NCBI RefSeq assembly: GCF_003814875.1
Contig: NZ_RKQF01000001.1
Coordinates: 4,960,001-5,024,000, forward strand
Length of the DNA stretch: 64,000 nt
Direction: 5' to 3'
Source: Streptomyces sp. Ag109_O5-1
Lineage (GTDB): Bacteria > Actinomycetota > Actinomycetes > Streptomycetales > Streptomycetaceae
Below the pieces are notes generated by a model. It was not told the DNA's origin. It made no database searches and saw nothing but the letters and a program-made list of their open reading frames with translations. This document shows positions 49,382 to 58,314 of this stretch, in pieces (the stretch's first letter is position 1; every line of letters starts with the position of its first letter). Position numbers and translations under genes: made by a program.

Positions 49382-52201
49382 GTGCGTACGAGCGAGGAGA
49401 TCTATCACCGGGTGCGCTGGGACGCGCGTTTCGACCCGGCCCGCTTCGTCCTAGGCGTCCTCCAGCGCGGCGCCGCACCGAAGCGTGTCCCGCTGCCCGC
49501 GTTCGTGCCCGGGGGCGAGATCCCCTGGCACCGGGTGCTGTTCATCGAGGCCGACGGCGAGCTGGTGTGGGACCGGGCCACGGGGGTGGACCGGATCGAC
49601 GCGACGGAGGCGGGGCGGGTCCGGGAGGCCCGGCTGCTCCGGGCGCCGTTCTTCACGGCCCGTACGCCGTACGCATGGGACGGCGAGGACTGGCGGCCCC
49701 CGCCCTCGCGACGCGGGGACACGTCCGGCGGTGTGCGGGTATCCGGGGGTGCGCGGGTATCCGGGGGTGTGCGGGTGCTGACCTGGAACACGCTCTGGGA
49801 CCGGTACGACGCCGACCGCATCGACAGTGCCCGGCGCAGGCCTCTGCTGTCGCGGGCACTGCGCGACGCGGACGTGGACGTGATCGCGTTGCAGGAGGTC
49901 GAGGCGGAACTCCTCGCCCTGCTGCTGGGCGAGGAGTGGGTGCGGGCGGGCTGGACCCTGGGCACGGACCCGCGAGGGCGGGACGTCGACGCGTGCGGTC
50001 TGCTGCTCCTGAGCCGCCTGCCCGTCATCGAGGCCGCGCACCACGAGCTGGGCCCGCACAAGGCGGTGACCGCCCTGGTCGTGGAGGCGGGCGGACGGCC
50101 CGTGGTCGTCGCGGCGACCCATCTGAGCAGCGACCACTCGGAGAACGGCGCCGACCGGCGCACGGCGGAACTCACCCGCATCGCCGAGGGCCTGGCGGGC
50201 GTGGACGCCGAGCTGCTCCTGCTGGGCGACTTCAACGACGGCGGCGGCACACCGCAGCTGACGCTGGGCCTGCGGGACGCGTGGAGCGAGGTGCACGGCG
50301 CTGACGACACGACCCCGACCTTCGACCCGGGCGGCAATCCGCTCGCCGCGATCTCGTCGCTGACGGGCCGGGCCTCGCGACTGGACCGGGTGCTGCTGCG
50401 CGGGGAGGGGCTGCGGGTACGGAGCGCCGAACTGCGCGGTGACGTGCCGTCGGCGGAGGGCACGTACATCTCCGATCACTACGGCGTCCTGACCGAACTC
50501 GCGGTGGGCGCTGCGGAGGCGGACGCCCTGGAGTCCCTTACCGAAGGACCGACGCCCCGTACGGCGCTGGCGTGGCTCCCGCCCGACGAGCTGTGGGCCC
50601 CGCTGCAGGAGATCCGCCGGGAACACGACCCGCAGATCCGCCGCTGGCCCCCGCATGTGAACCTGCTCTTCGGATTCGTACCGGAACACGCCTTCGAGCG
50701 GGCGGCGGCGGTGCTCGCGACGGCCGCCACCGCTCCCTTCGACGCCCGGCTGGAGGGGGTGCAGTGGTTCGGCCACCGGGACGACGCGACCGTCTGGCTC
50801 GACCCCGCGGCCGCGGGCGAGGAGCCCTGGGCCGACCTGCACCGCACACTCCTGCGCCACTTCCCCCGCTGCGGCGGCCGCCGCCCGGGCTTCACCCCGC
50901 ACCTCAGCCTGGGCCGCACCACCGACCCGAACACCCTGGCCGACGCCTGCGCGGCCCGGCTCGCCCCGATGCCGGTCAGGGTCGGCGAGCTGGCACTGCT
51001 CTCGCGGCGCGGGGACGAGCCGATGCGGGTGCGGGCCACGGTGACGCTGGGAACGGGCGAGGTGAGGTGGGCGGAGGAGGCCGCGCAGGGCGGGGTGTAC
51101 GACTTGGCGCGGGTGGCCGAGGAGACCATCCGCCGCATCGAGGACGCGCTCCCCGACGCCGTCGTACACGTCGTCGGCTCCCGGCGCATGGGCTGCGCGC
51201 TGCCCGGGGCGGACCTGGACCTGGTGGCGGCACTGCCCGGCACGGTCGGACTCCCCGCCGTACAGGCGCGGTTGGCTGCCGCTCTCCCCGAGGCGACGGA
51301 TGTGCGCGAGGTGGTCGGGGCCCGGGTACCCGGTCTGCGGTTGCGGATCGACGGGCTGGACGTGGACCTGGTCGTGGTCACCACGGGTTCGACGGACCCG
51401 GCGGAGGCGGTCCCGCGCCGGACCGAGCTGGGCGAGGCGGCCGCGGTCGCGCTCAGCGCGGTGAGCGACGCCGACGCGGTGCTGGCCTCGGTGGGCGGCC
51501 ACAGGCCTGCCTTCGCCCGGCTGACCACGCAGGTCAAGGCATGGGCGAAGGCCCGGGGCCTGGACTCGGCACCGTTCGGAGGCCTGCCGGGCCTGGCCTG
51601 GTCCGTCCTGGCGGCCCGCACCACGGCCGAGGCCGGCGACCTCGCACCGGGCGATCTCCTACGGCACTTCTTCGCGACGTGGGCGGCCTGGGACTGGCGG
51701 GAACCGGTGGGCCGGCCAGGCGATCGCCCGCAGCCCCTCCTCCCCTTCCCCCTCACCATCACGACACCCTCCGCCCCCGTACGCCCCTGCACCGACCAGG
51801 TGACAGCGGGCATGCGCGACCTTGTCGTCCAAGAGCTGTTCCGCGCCTGGGAGTTGCTGGAAGCAACCACGGACCCCTACCCCCGGGCCGAACTCCTCGC
51901 CCCTCCCCCGCTCCACCGCCGCCACGCGGCCTGGGCGGTCCTGGCGGTGGGCGCGGACGCGGACGAGGGCCGGGTGCGGGGCAGGATGCGAGCCCTCGTC
52001 ACCGACCTCTCGGCGTCGGCCCCCGACTGCCACGCCTGGCCCCGCCCCTTCACCAGGAACCCGGTCCGCTACGCCATCGGCCTGGGCGCCGCCCCACCGA
52101 CCGCCGGCCAGCTCGCGGCTCTCGCGGAACGCCGACTGCGCGGTCTGACCGGAGTCACGCTGACCCGGACCGAAGGGGGCGGGGTACCGACCCTGCGCTG
52201 A
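49382..52201 (+). CDS. Four-domain RNA repair protein: DUF504/MJ1316 - EEP - 2H phosphoesterase - nucleotidyltransferase
   Basis: The 939-residue protein reads as four modules. Residues 1-75 are DUF504/MJ1316-like (EIYHRVRWD, PWHRVLFIE), a domain proposed to recognise RNA ends. Residues 131-375 are an endonuclease/exonuclease/phosphatase fold with Asn136, Glu172 (LQEVE), His247, Asp283/Asn285 (GDFND) and Asp365-His366. Residues 393-560 are a 2H phosphoesterase with HVNL (425-428) and HLSL (507-510). Residues from 575 are a poly(A)/CCA-type nucleotidyltransferase with GSRRMG (599-604), DLDLV (611-615) and a third Asp near 662, then a helical PAP-like domain. Together these could remove terminal phosphates, open cyclic phosphates and rebuild 3' ends before ligation. 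The start is GTG with GGAAGAGG upstream. Confidence 0.88.
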   Translation: MRTSEEIYHRVRWDARFDPARFVLGVLQRGAAPKRVPLPAFVPGGEIPWHRVLFIEADGELVWDRATGVDRIDATEAGRVREARLLRAPFFTARTPYAWDGEDWRPPPSRRGDTSGGVRVSGGARVSGGVRVLTWNTLWDRYDADRIDSARRRPLLSRALRDADVDVIALQEVEAELLALLLGEEWVRAGWTLGTDPRGRDVDACGLLLLSRLPVIEAAHHELGPHKAVTALVVEAGGRPVVVAATHLSSDHSENGADRRTAELTRIAEGLAGVDAELLLLGDFNDGGGTPQLTLGLRDAWSEVHGADDTTPTFDPGGNPLAAISSLTGRASRLDRVLLRGEGLRVRSAELRGDVPSAEGTYISDHYGVLTELAVGAAEADALESLTEGPTPRTALAWLPPDELWAPLQEIRREHDPQIRRWPPHVNLLFGFVPEHAFERAAAVLATAATAPFDARLEGVQWFGHRDDATVWLDPAAAGEEPWADLHRTLLRHFPRCGGRRPGFTPHLSLGRTTDPNTLADACAARLAPMPVRVGELALLSRRGDEPMRVRATVTLGTGEVRWAEEAAQGGVYDLARVAEETIRRIEDALPDAVVHVVGSRRMGCALPGADLDLVAALPGTVGLPAVQARLAAALPEATDVREVVGARVPGLRLRIDGLDVDLVVVTTGSTDPAEAVPRRTELGEAAAVALSAVSDADAVLASVGGHRPAFARLTTQVKAWAKARGLDSAPFGGLPGLAWSVLAARTTAEAGDLAPGDLLRHFFATWAAWDWREPVGRPGDRPQPLLPFPLTITTPSAPVRPCTDQVTAGMRDLVVQELFRAWELLEATTDPYPRAELLAPPPLHRRHAAWAVLAVGADADEGRVRGRMRALVTDLSASAPDCHAWPRPFTRNPVRYAIGLGAAPPTAGQLAALAERRLRGLTGVTLTRTEGGGVPTLR
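49730..49780. repeat. 18-bp tandem repeat in the linker of the RNA repair protein
   Basis: Two full 18-bp units (49730-49747 and 49748-49765, one base different) and a partial third encode VRVSGG/ARVSGG/VRV between the DUF504-like and EEP domains. The unit keeps the reading frame, so copy number can change linker length without breaking the gene. Confidence 0.8.
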
Positions 52202-52223
52202 CGCTCGGCGTCGGCCAGCGCGC

Positions 52224-52838
52224 TCAGAATCCCCAGGGGTCGGGGTGCGGAGCAGCCGACGGTTCCGGTGACCACAGTAGGCGGGCCTCCAGATCGCCGC
52301 CGAGGACCGCGTCGAGCAGATCACGCATCCAGCCGGTCCAGCACACCGCGACGGGAAACTGCGGGACCCGGAACGCCGGCAACTCGGCAGGCACCGCCTC
52401 CGGAATGAAGACCATCTTCCTCATCTCCCCGGTGGCCTTCTTTGGCTGGGCCGACCTGCGGGTGTCCACGCAGTCCACGAGAGGCTCCACCACGTACAGG
52501 GCGTACTCGTCCGGCTCGGGGCCCGGTGTGCGGACGGGGACCAGCCGCCCGGCCTGCTCCAGCCGCTCCTGCCCGACCCGGTCGACAAGGCCTCGGCTCA
52601 GGATCGGGGCACCTGGATAGTCGGAGGCGAAGTCGGCCTTGCGCGCCTTGGGGTCACCGGTCCACTCGGCCTCGAACGAGTCCGGCAGAACGACCTTCGA
52701 TCCCTGGAATTGCCAGCGCTTGAGATCGATCAGCGAATCGCCCAGGCGCAGCGTCCTCAGGTTCCCCGTACCGGCCAGGAGGCGGTACACGGCGGAGGGG
52801 GCCGAGGGGGCCGGTGCGGAGATCGGGTCAGGGGTCAT
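52224..52838 (-). CDS. Probable immunity protein for the RHS toxin
   Basis: The 204-residue acidic protein starts 10 bp after the toxin stop, the standard place for a cognate immunity gene. The segment APILSRGLVDRVGQERLEQA followed by YALYVVEPLVDCVD recalls DUF1629/Imm11-type immunity proteins; this match is from memory of the pattern and is moderate. No signal peptide is seen, so it would act in the cytoplasm. The ATG at 52838 has AAGGA 7 bp upstream. It converges on the RNA repair operon. Confidence 0.65.
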   Translation of the reverse strand: MTPDPISAPAPSAPSAVYRLLAGTGNLRTLRLGDSLIDLKRWQFQGSKVVLPDSFEAEWTGDPKARKADFASDYPGAPILSRGLVDRVGQERLEQAGRLVPVRTPGPEPDEYALYVVEPLVDCVDTRRSAQPKKATGEMRKMVFIPEAVPAELPAFRVPQFPVAVCWTGWMRDLLDAVLGGDLEARLLWSPEPSAAPHPDPWGF

Positions 52839-52848
52839 GGAGTCATCC

Positions 52849-55800
52849 TTATGCCGTCCAGTAGGCGGTACTCGGCACGGCGTGCGTAACACCGGCGAGC
52901 TCGCCCTCGATCTGCTTTCCGACGCTCCGCAGTTCCCGGCGCAGAACGGTACGGATGGCCCGGTCCCCGTATCCGCGTGCGACACGGTCGGCCACCACGT
53001 TGTGGAGATGGGCGTCGAGACGGCCCAGGAACCGGTCGGTGTGGGTGAAGTTGTGCGGCCGGGGGTGGCCGAGGGCGATGCCGTTGGCCGCGTCGTTGAC
53101 GTCGACCTTGTACTTCGACAGGAGGGCCCGCATCCGAGGGCCGCCCGAGCGGTTGAAGCCCGAGGGGACGATGTGGGCCGCCGCCTGGCCCGGGTTGACG
53201 AGCCGCCCTTCCTTGACCATGTTCTCCCGCAGGAGTTGGGAGCACGATTTCAGTCCCAGGTAGTCCGCCCAGGTCAACGGGTTGACCACGTACCCGTGCG
53301 GCCGTGGGCCGGCCTCCGTGCCCAGCGGGTCCGGGCTGATGTACGCCCCGGCGGCCGGGTCGTAGTGCCTGAAGTAGTTGTAGTGAAGGCCTGTCTCGGG
53401 GTCCTCGTACTGGCCGGGGAACCGCAAGGGGGTGCCGGTCCCCGCTGCGGCTTCGGTACGCGTGAGCCCCCAGAGTGTGGCCTGTGCCTGCCAGACGGTT
53501 TCCCCGTCGTGGTCCACCAGCTCGGTCGGGGTGCCGACCACATCCGTGACGATGGCATAGAAACGCCGGTCGACCTCGTCCTGCGAAAGCGGGTCCGGCC
53601 TGCGGCGTTCTGACTGGGTCAGGGGCGTCATGTCGTCGCGCTCCCAGGTGAGCGTCGTCTCGTCGTCCGGCGTCCGGGTGGTCTGTTCCACCAGGTGCGG
53701 GCCGTCCCACACGAAGCGGGTCTCCTCGACGGGGGTCTCCCCGTCCGGTCCCAGCCGGAGTTTCGCGACCCGTCTGCCGAGCGCGTCGTAGTGGTAGCGC
53801 CAGCGGGTGCCGTCCGGTGTGGTGCAGGAGACGAGTCGGTCCTCGGCGTCCCAGCCGTAACGCCACACGTCGGGCTTTCGGGACAGCCGGGTCCTGCGCC
53901 GCAGGACGACTCTGCCCGCGGCGTCGTACTCGTAGCGGAGGGCACCTGCCTGGACGACACGCCCGCCGGTGTGAACCCGGTCGCCACGGGCCTCCGGTTC
54001 GGGCTGCGTGTCCGGCCAGTCGGCGCGTGTGATGCCGCCGACCGCGTCGTAAGCGTACGCCTCGGTCCAGGTCTCGGCCCGGACCGAGGTGACCCGGCCC
54101 ATCGGATCCAGACCGAAGGACCTCCGGCCGAGGATCCGGTCCTGCACAGCGGTGAGGTTGCCGTCGGCCGCGTATGCGTAGGACCGGTGCAGCGCCGGCT
54201 CGGCGGATCCGGGGCGCGTCAGGCTCTGCTCAGCGAGACGGTCACCCGTGTCCCAGACGGAGGAGAGCACGCAGTCGCTGTCGAGCCGACGCGTGATCTC
54301 GCGGCCCGTGGCGTCGTATGCACAGGTCAGGACATGGCCCTCGGTGCTCAGGGCGATCCGGTTGCCTGCCGGGTCGTAGGAGTACGTCGTCACGACGCCG
54401 GCCGGTGTGGTGCGCTGCACGGGACGATGGAGAACGTCGTACGCCGTGGTGAGTTCACGTCCGTCCACGGCCTCGCCGACGATGTTGCCCGCGTGGTCGT
54501 AGCGCAGGGTGAGGCTGCTGACCGGTCCGGTGGCGCTGGTGAGCCGCCCGGCGCCGTCGTGCCGGTAGACGGTGGCCAGGCCGTCCACCGTCTTCTCGGT
54601 CTGGTTGCCCACCGAGTCGTAGCCGAACCGGACGGTCTGGCCCATGGCGTTGGTGCGACCGACGAGTTGTCCCGCCGCGTCGTACGCGTAGCCGACGGTA
54701 CGGCCGTCGAAGTCGGACTCGCTCAGGAGGTTGCCGGCCGCGTCGAAGGTGTAGTCCCAGGTGCGGCCGTCGGGGTTGATGACCTGGGTGAGGCGCAGTT
54801 CGCTGTCGTAGCGGAAGGCATAGCGTGAACCGTCCGGCGTGATGCGCGCGGAGAGCATGTCGAACCCGCCGTACTCGAACCGGGTGGTCCGGCCCAGTGC
54901 GTCACTGTGGGCGGTGCGGTTGCCCTCCGCGTCGTGGCTCCAGGTCTCGCGGGCCCCGTCCGGGGTGGTCCGTGAGGTGAGACGGCCTTCGACGGTCCAG
55001 GTCTGGCGGGACGTCCTGCCCAGCGGGTCGACGATCTCCGTGTTGTGTCCGAGGGCGTCGTAGCGCAGCAGGGTCCGGGCACCCAACGGATCGGTCACGC
55101 GAACGGGTTGGCCTGCCGCGTTGTTCTCGAACCGGGTCACCGCTCCCAGGGCGTCCGTGATCGAGGCCACGGCCCCCGTCCGGTCGTGTGTGAAGCGGGT
55201 GGTCCCTCCGCCGGCTTCCGTCAGGGACAGGCAGTTGCCCCGTGCATCCCACTCCTGGTGGATCGCCGTGCCGTCGTAGTCCGTGATCTCGACGGGGCGA
55301 CCCAGGTCGTCGTACCGGGCTGTGGACGCGCGTCCGTCGGGCAGCCGGACGGCGACGAGACGTCCGGCGTGGTCCCAGTCCATGGTCATGGTGCGTCCCA
55401 GAGCGTCCGTGCGGGACAGCATCTGGTCGCGATCGTTCCACTCGTGGCGGACGGTGTGGCCGAGCGGGTTGGTCTCGGCGATCATCTGATAGACGTCGTT
55501 GAACTGGTACCGCGTGACGTTTCCGAGCGAGTCGACGGCGATCGTCCGGTGCGACTCCTCGTCGTACTCGAAGGCGTAGTCGAGGATTCCGTCGATGCCA
55601 CGTACGGACACACACCGCCCGGCGGAGTCGTACGCGTACCGGTACCACGCGCCGTTGCGGTCCTCCCAGCCCGTGACCCTGTGGTCGGCGTCGTAGGCGA
55701 GCTTCAGAGGAAGCCCGCCCGAGTCATGGGCCTCGACGAGGTCCCCGTTCCGGTCGTAACCGTAACGGGCGAGGCTCGGCCGGTCGGGGTGGTCGGCGAA

Positions 55801-57381
55801 CGTCAGGTCGGTGATCCGTCCCTCCTCGCAGGTCACGTCGATGCGGTAGCCACCGTGATGGACGATCTCGGTAGGCAGCCCGTCCGCGTACCGCAGCGTG
55901 ATCGTGTTGTCGTTGCGGTCACTGATCACGGACAGCGGCACCTCGTCGGCGGCTGTGCCGGGCTGCGACCGGAAGGTGAGGGTACGGCCGCTCTCACGCT
56001 GCTCCAGCGTGAACGCGCCGTCGGCCGCCTCGTCCACGCTCAGTGGCCAGTGCGGCCCCGCGACCGGAAGGACGGGGACGCCGAGATCGGGCATCGGATA
56101 GTGCAGAACCATGCCGTCGGCGCAGACGAGGCGTACGCCGGCGGAGTCGAGCAGCAGGCGTTGGTCGAGCGTGCTGGTCCAGGTGGAGCCGAAGAGCCTG
56201 CCGGTCGCCACACCCGTGCGATGGCTGCGCTCCAGGAGCAGCGGCAGGGCCCCGTCGAGGGAGACATCGGTCTCGTGCATGACCATCTGCCCCGTGGCCA
56301 TGTCGATCGGGTCACCGCAGGTGAAGAGCTTCTTCATCGGCCGGCTGAGCCCACGGACGTTCCTGCCGAGCCCCTTCACTCCCAGCGCCATGCCCTTGAG
56401 CCCGGTCTTCCCGAAAGTCCGCAGCCCCTTGGCGAGTTTGCCGAGGCTGGTGATCCCCTTGCCGCCGGGTATGCAGTCCATGGCGGCGAACGCCACGTCC
56501 CATAGCGAGGCTTGGCCTTTGGAGTATTTGTAGAGGGTGTCCGCGAGGACGACGAGCGCGGCGACGAGAACGATCGCGCCGAGGATCGGCCCACCGATGA
56601 TCATCGCGATGATCCCGACGACCGTCACGACGACCTTGCAGACGGTGACGATGGTGTCCCAGTTGTCCTCGAACCAGTGACCGACGTCCTGCCACCAGTG
56701 CCGGTTCGGGATCCCTGCGTCGGAGGCCTCGTCGATCTTCCGCTTCGCCTCGCCCGCCGCGTCGTCACGCATCCTGCGCGCGTCCTCGGCCATCTTCTTC
56801 GCCGCGTCCAGCGCGCTCTGGGCGGTCGTGACGTCTGACTGGGCCTTGGTGTGTGCCGACTTGGCGCTCTGCACATCCCGGGTGGCGGCCCGCACCTTGG
56901 CCGCGTCCGGCTTGTCCGCGTTCGACTTGCTGCCGGTGGGATCGTCCTTGTACTTGTCGGATTCTTTCGTCGCCCGGGTCACCCAGGAATCGGCCGAGGA
57001 AAGACGGGACTTGGCGGAGGAGAGATCGGACTGGGCGTCCTTCGCCTTGGCGAGCGCCTTGTCGGCGAGAGCCTGCGCCCGCTCAAGCTTCGGCCAGTAG
57101 TCCGCGAGCGCGTCGCCGCACATCTCGTACGACTTCTTCAGCTTCTTCAGGTTCTTTGGAACGTCCTTGAACTGCTCCTTGAACACCTCAGCCGACTTGC
57201 CCGCCCACTCCAGGAGCGTGTCCTCACCGGCCATGCCCTTGACCAGACGCAGAGCGTCGGAGACGTCGTCGGCAAAGGTGTGCAGCTGGGTGGCGAGGGT
57301 GCGGACGCGCTGCGGATCGCCGGGGGTCGGGTCCCTGTCGAGGTCGAGTGGATGCCAGTCCGCCGGTCGATAACCCGCCAT
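52849..57381 (-). CDS. RHS-repeat polymorphic toxin with WxG N-terminus and AHH-like nuclease tail
   Basis: The 1510-residue protein starts with a helical WXG100-like region (W59-A60-G61) and long coiled-coil segments (about 95-225), then a hydrophobic hairpin (243-282). From about 355 (CGDPIDMATGQMVMHETDVS) a DUF6531 module opens a YD/RHS repeat shell that ends with LRFPGQYEDPETGLHYNYF and ISPDPLG (about 1330-1350). The last about 130 residues are the toxin: AAHIVPSGF, then VDVNDAANGIALGHPRPHN and HTDRFLGRLDAHLH resemble the AHH nuclease family. The first His of the usual AHH motif is Ala here. The N-terminus suggests type VII (ESX-like) export. The ATG at 57381 is preferred over a GTG at 57429. 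Confidence 0.88.
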   Translation of the reverse strand: MAGYRPADWHPLDLDRDPTPGDPQRVRTLATQLHTFADDVSDALRLVKGMAGEDTLLEWAGKSAEVFKEQFKDVPKNLKKLKKSYEMCGDALADYWPKLERAQALADKALAKAKDAQSDLSSAKSRLSSADSWVTRATKESDKYKDDPTGSKSNADKPDAAKVRAATRDVQSAKSAHTKAQSDVTTAQSALDAAKKMAEDARRMRDDAAGEAKRKIDEASDAGIPNRHWWQDVGHWFEDNWDTIVTVCKVVVTVVGIIAMIIGGPILGAIVLVAALVVLADTLYKYSKGQASLWDVAFAAMDCIPGGKGITSLGKLAKGLRTFGKTGLKGMALGVKGLGRNVRGLSRPMKKLFTCGDPIDMATGQMVMHETDVSLDGALPLLLERSHRTGVATGRLFGSTWTSTLDQRLLLDSAGVRLVCADGMVLHYPMPDLGVPVLPVAGPHWPLSVDEAADGAFTLEQRESGRTLTFRSQPGTAADEVPLSVISDRNDNTITLRYADGLPTEIVHHGGYRIDVTCEEGRITDLTFADHPDRPSLARYGYDRNGDLVEAHDSGGLPLKLAYDADHRVTGWEDRNGAWYRYAYDSAGRCVSVRGIDGILDYAFEYDEESHRTIAVDSLGNVTRYQFNDVYQMIAETNPLGHTVRHEWNDRDQMLSRTDALGRTMTMDWDHAGRLVAVRLPDGRASTARYDDLGRPVEITDYDGTAIHQEWDARGNCLSLTEAGGGTTRFTHDRTGAVASITDALGAVTRFENNAAGQPVRVTDPLGARTLLRYDALGHNTEIVDPLGRTSRQTWTVEGRLTSRTTPDGARETWSHDAEGNRTAHSDALGRTTRFEYGGFDMLSARITPDGSRYAFRYDSELRLTQVINPDGRTWDYTFDAAGNLLSESDFDGRTVGYAYDAAGQLVGRTNAMGQTVRFGYDSVGNQTEKTVDGLATVYRHDGAGRLTSATGPVSSLTLRYDHAGNIVGEAVDGRELTTAYDVLHRPVQRTTPAGVVTTYSYDPAGNRIALSTEGHVLTCAYDATGREITRRLDSDCVLSSVWDTGDRLAEQSLTRPGSAEPALHRSYAYAADGNLTAVQDRILGRRSFGLDPMGRVTSVRAETWTEAYAYDAVGGITRADWPDTQPEPEARGDRVHTGGRVVQAGALRYEYDAAGRVVLRRRTRLSRKPDVWRYGWDAEDRLVSCTTPDGTRWRYHYDALGRRVAKLRLGPDGETPVEETRFVWDGPHLVEQTTRTPDDETTLTWERDDMTPLTQSERRRPDPLSQDEVDRRFYAIVTDVVGTPTELVDHDGETVWQAQATLWGLTRTEAAAGTGTPLRFPGQYEDPETGLHYNYFRHYDPAAGAYISPDPLGTEAGPRPHGYVVNPLTWADYLGLKSCSQLLRENMVKEGRLVNPGQAAAHIVPSGFNRSGGPRMRALLSKYKVDVNDAANGIALGHPRPHNFTHTDRFLGRLDAHLHNVVADRVARGYGDRAIRTVLRRELRSVGKQIEGELAGVTHAVPSTAYWTA

Positions 57382-57496
57382 GTCCCGCAACCCCCGTCGC
57401 GTACGCCCCGTCAACAACCCTGTGCACACGCGAACTTACAAGGAACTGTCGTTCGAGGTGAAGCCCGGCGCGCAGGCTGGGCCGTGGGCCGGGCTC

Positions 57497-57829
57497 TCAG
57501 GCGCCGGGACGGTCGCTGACGGTCCAGAAGCGTGAACCCTTCGGCGGCGCCGGACGCACGTTCCAGCCGGACAGGTCCTCTTCGGGGTCTCCGTCCGGTG
57601 TCCGCCACCCCTTGGGCTCGAAGTAGAGCCGGTAGGCCCAGAACTCGGGAAACTCATGGCACATGAGATCCGGATAGGGTTCTATCTTCGCGTCTTCGTA
57701 GACCGCGTTGACCCGCGCAGCCGCCACTTCGGGAGAAACACCGAACCTGGTCACCAGTACTTCGGCGATGTCCCGGAAGAACTCCAGCATCCCATCGTCG
57801 AGTTCCACGAGAAATTCCTCGGTTCTCAC
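57497..57829 (-). CDS. Small conserved protein coupled to the SUKH-like gene, possible immunity factor
   Basis: The 110-residue protein begins at a GTG overlapping the upstream gene's stop (GTGA). It has an N-terminal helix (EEFLVELDDGMLEFFRDIAE) and an aromatic-rich half (EFPEFWAYRLYFEPKGWR). No known domain is recognised. Its setting between a SUKH-like gene and an RHS toxin suggests an immunity or adaptor role. Confidence 0.6.
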   Translation of the reverse strand: MRTEEFLVELDDGMLEFFRDIAEVLVTRFGVSPEVAAARVNAVYEDAKIEPYPDLMCHEFPEFWAYRLYFEPKGWRTPDGDPEEDLSGWNVRPAPPKGSRFWTVSDRPGA

Positions 57830-58299
57830 CCCGGTGCCCCTTCTGGCGTCGAGCGGTCTGGGTGCCGCGCCCGCGGTCGACGGCGGACGGTTTCCGGCTC
57901 CGGCTCCGGCTCCGGGGCGAAGGCTGGGCGGGCGCTGAGGAAGCCGCTGGGGAGCATGTCCAGCCGTGGCGCTCCGGAGAGGATCGCCACCAGGAAATCC
58001 ACGATTCCACCTTCGAAGTGGGGCCACTTGGTGTTGCGCGCCCCGTTCGCCGTGACGGTCCATTGGTTCGGGGCGTCTTCGGGTTCGATGAACCAGTAGA
58101 TCGTGTCTCCGTTGTCGGTCTTACCGGCCGCCAGCAGGTGATCGATGTCGTACGGGACTCGCTCCCGCAGGCTCTCCGACATCTGCTCCAGCAGCTCGGC
58201 GCCGCGTACGGCGGCGTCGACTCGTTCCCAGTCGACGGTGCCCCCGGTCGCATCCGGCGGCGGTACGAGTCGCAGCAGCTCTTCTCCTGCGGTCGTCAC
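57826..58299 (-). CDS. SUKH (SMI1/KNR4)-like immunity protein
   Basis: The 157-residue protein shows the SUKH pattern: WERVDAAVRGAELLEQMSES, a VPYDIDHLLA segment, then TIYWFIEPEDAPNQWTVTA and FEGGIVDFLVAILSG. SUKH proteins commonly protect against nuclease toxins, and loci often hold several beside RHS genes. The Arg/Pro/Glu-rich tail (from about 125) is low complexity. GTG start with GGAGA upstream. Confidence 0.65.
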   Translation of the reverse strand: MTTAGEELLRLVPPPDATGGTVDWERVDAAVRGAELLEQMSESLRERVPYDIDHLLAAGKTDNGDTIYWFIEPEDAPNQWTVTANGARNTKWPHFEGGIVDFLVAILSGAPRLDMLPSGFLSARPAFAPEPEPEPETVRRRPRARHPDRSTPEGAPG

Positions 58300-58314
58300 T
58301 GCATCTCCGTCCGT

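Noticed and set aside
48043..51870. Long minus-strand frames opposite the RNA repair genes
   Set aside because: They are Ser/Arg/Pro-rich shadows of the plus-strand genes, which carry all recognised motifs.
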